Shown here in pieces: positions 5,842-7,180 of a stretch of DNA of 7,180 bases (the stretch's first letter is position 1; the number at the start of each line of letters is the position of its first letter). Below the pieces are notes generated by a model. The model made no database searches, was not told the DNA's origin, and saw only the letters and a program-made list of their open reading frames with translations. The DNA is from Flemingiibacterium sp045636265 (GTDB taxonomy: Bacteria > Bacillota > Clostridia > Oscillospirales > CAG-272). A program made the position numbers and the translations under genes. The stretch covers positions 1 through 7,180 of the forward strand of contig JAZTXD010000123.1 in the NCBI GenBank assembly GCA_045636265.1. Reading direction: 5' to 3'.

Positions 5842-7180
5842 CTATTCGACAGGCGAAAAGCGACGCATCAGCGCACACGCCACTCCAATACCGTCCACGG
5901 CCGCCGAGGTTATTCCGCCGGCATATCCGGCACCCTCTCCGCAGGGGTAAAGATTATCGGCATGCGATGATGTAAGCTCTTCTCCTCTGGGCAGACGCAC
6001 CGGAGAGGATGTACGGGTTTCCACTCCCGTGAGAACCGTATGGCGAGCATCGAATCCGCGGATTTTACGTCCGAAGCTGCCAAATCCTTTTTTTAACATA
6101 TCCGTGACAAACGGCGGCAAGATCTTCGACATATCGCAAAGCGTATACACGCCGTTTCTGTATGTCGGCAAAACACGTGACGGCTCTGTGAAATGCTTTT
6201 CCCTGCCGTCAAGAAAATCGCCGAGGGTTTCCACGGGAGCACGGTAGTCATGCTCACCTGTGTCTGCCGCTTTGTATGCCGCACGCTCAAGCGAGCGCTG
6301 AAAATCCACGCCGTCGCGCCATGTGCCGCCGATATCCTCGGGAAACACCGACACAACTATAGCCGCGTTTGCGTTTTTACCGTCTCTTGCGTATCTGCTC
6401 ATGCCGTTGGTGACAACTCCGCCCTCTTCACTCGCGGATGCCATGACCTCGCCGCCCGGACACATACAAAAGCTGTACACTCCTCGCGCGGTGTCCGACA
6501 CGATTCCGCTCTGCGCTTCTCTGTAGGAAAGCGAGTATTCGCCCGGCGGCAGAATACGCTTTCCGTCCGCGCCGCAGATATTAGCGGCATCTCCGTAGAG
6601 CGCATCGTCTATGTCGCTCTGAAGATGCTCTGCACGAACTCCGACGGAAAAGGGTTTGGGCAGAAGTGTAAATCCGCGCTCTGCGAGCATGTCATAAGTA
6701 TCTCTTGCGCTGTGTCCGACAGCAAGTATGAGCGCCGAGCATTCTAAAGTATCAACCGAACCGTCTGACTCTGTTTGCACCGATGAGACATGTCCGCCCG
6801 ACAGCGCAACGTCACAAAGCTTTGTGTTATAGCGAATCTCGCCACCAAGCTCTGTGATACGGTTTGCAATTCCGTCAACAACAAAGAGAAGCTTATCTGT
6901 TCCGACATGCGGCTTGGCAAGCCAAAGTATCTCCTCGGGCGCACCGAATTCCACAAATCTTTCGAGCACATATGAGCATCTCGGATCGTTTATTCGTGTG
7001 ACAAGCTTTCCGTCGGAGAAAGTACCCGCGCCGCCCGCACCGAACTGAATATTGGTTTCTTTATCAAGAACGCCGTCGGATCGCAACACCTCGGACGCAC
7101 GAACACGCTGAGCAACGCTACCGCCGCGGTCGATCAGGATAGGTCTGTATCCGTTTTCGGCAAGAGTCAGCGCGCAGAGC
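5842..7180 (-). CDS. FAD-dependent dehydrogenase-like protein (COG2509 type), 5' end outside the window
   Basis: The frame stays open to the window edge, so 445 residues are seen and the N-terminus is missing; a GTG at 7089 is internal and not the start. The visible part opens with ALTLAENGYRPILIDRG, the second strand of a Rossmann FAD fold. Then come NIQFGAGGAGTFSDGKLVT (positions 44-62), LILAVGHSARDTYDML (150-165), CMCPGGEVMASASEEGG (239-255), NGMSRYARDGKNANAAIVV (258-276) and, near the C-terminus, YPCGEGAGYAGGITSAAVDG (412-431). The last motif is the FAD-contacting segment typical of this family of putative NAD(P)/FAD oxidoreductases. The GxGxxG motif should lie just beyond 7180. No membrane segment is visible. 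The physiological substrate of the family is not known to me. It ends in TAG at 5844-5842, followed by a strong terminator, so it is not part of the pot operon. Confidence 0.9.
   Translation of the reverse strand, partial: LCALTLAENGYRPILIDRGGSVAQRVRASEVLRSDGVLDKETNIQFGAGGAGTFSDGKLVTRINDPRCSYVLERFVEFGAPEEILWLAKPHVGTDKLLFVVDGIANRITELGGEIRYNTKLCDVALSGGHVSSVQTESDGSVDTLECSALILAVGHSARDTYDMLAERGFTLLPKPFSVGVRAEHLQSDIDDALYGDAANICGADGKRILPPGEYSLSYREAQSGIVSDTARGVYSFCMCPGGEVMASASEEGGVVTNGMSRYARDGKNANAAIVVSVFPEDIGGTWRDGVDFQRSLERAAYKAADTGEHDYRAPVETLGDFLDGREKHFTEPSRVLPTYRNGVYTLCDMSKILPPFVTDMLKKGFGSFGRKIRGFDARHTVLTGVETRTSSPVRLPRGEELTSSHADNLYPCGEGAGYAGGITSAAVDGIGVACALMRRFSPVE

Noticed and set aside
6990..7089. 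A start of the FAD-dependent protein at the GTG at 7089.
   Set aside because: The frame continues upstream with conserved family sequence (ALTLAENGYRPILIDRG), so the gene is truncated by the window edge and does not begin here.

Overview
The window looks like chromosomal DNA of a low-to-mid GC Firmicute, most likely an uncultured or gut-type clostridial lineage. The reasons are strong AGGAGG-type ribosome binding sites, textbook sigma-A promoters (TTGACA or a near match, 17 bp spacer, TATAAT or TACAAT), the potABCD gene order, and proteins that read like clostridial family members. The species cannot be named from the sequence alone. Five complete and two edge-truncated protein genes account for almost all of it. 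I saw no rRNA, tRNA, CRISPR array, insertion sequence or phage gene.

Left end (1-362): the N-terminus of a flagellin lysine-N-methylase (FliB)-like protein runs leftwards out of the window. Its promoter lies back to back with a consensus promoter driving a rightward gene. That gene (363-1316) is a two-domain protein, a Nudix hydrolase fused to a GNAT acetyltransferase. It converges on the polyamine operon, and one symmetrical hairpin at 1337-1361, flanked by A and T tracts, can terminate transcription from both sides.

Centre (1368-5651, minus strand): a complete spermidine/putrescine ABC importer operon, transcribed right to left as potA (ATPase), potB and potC (permeases), potD (lipoprotein binding protein). 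The first two junctions are 4-bp stop/start overlaps and the third is a 5-nt gap, so the four genes should be translated as one coupled unit. PotD would capture a polyamine outside the membrane, PotB and PotC would form the channel, and a PotA dimer would power it. Two features stand out. PotD carries a C-terminal transmembrane helix in addition to its lipoprotein anchor. The operon starts from a strong promoter followed by an unusually long leader of about 195 nt, in which potA has no good Shine-Dalgarno sequence and overlaps a 7-codon mini-ORF.

Right end (5797-7180, minus strand): most of a FAD-dependent dehydrogenase-like protein of the COG2509 type. Its N-terminal dinucleotide-binding motif lies beyond the window edge, and a strong intrinsic terminator follows it.

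Most of the window is ordinary housekeeping or accessory metabolism. The points most worth a second look are the doubly anchored PotD, the potA leader and the Nudix-GNAT fusion. I found no convincing sign of a wholly new multi-gene system.
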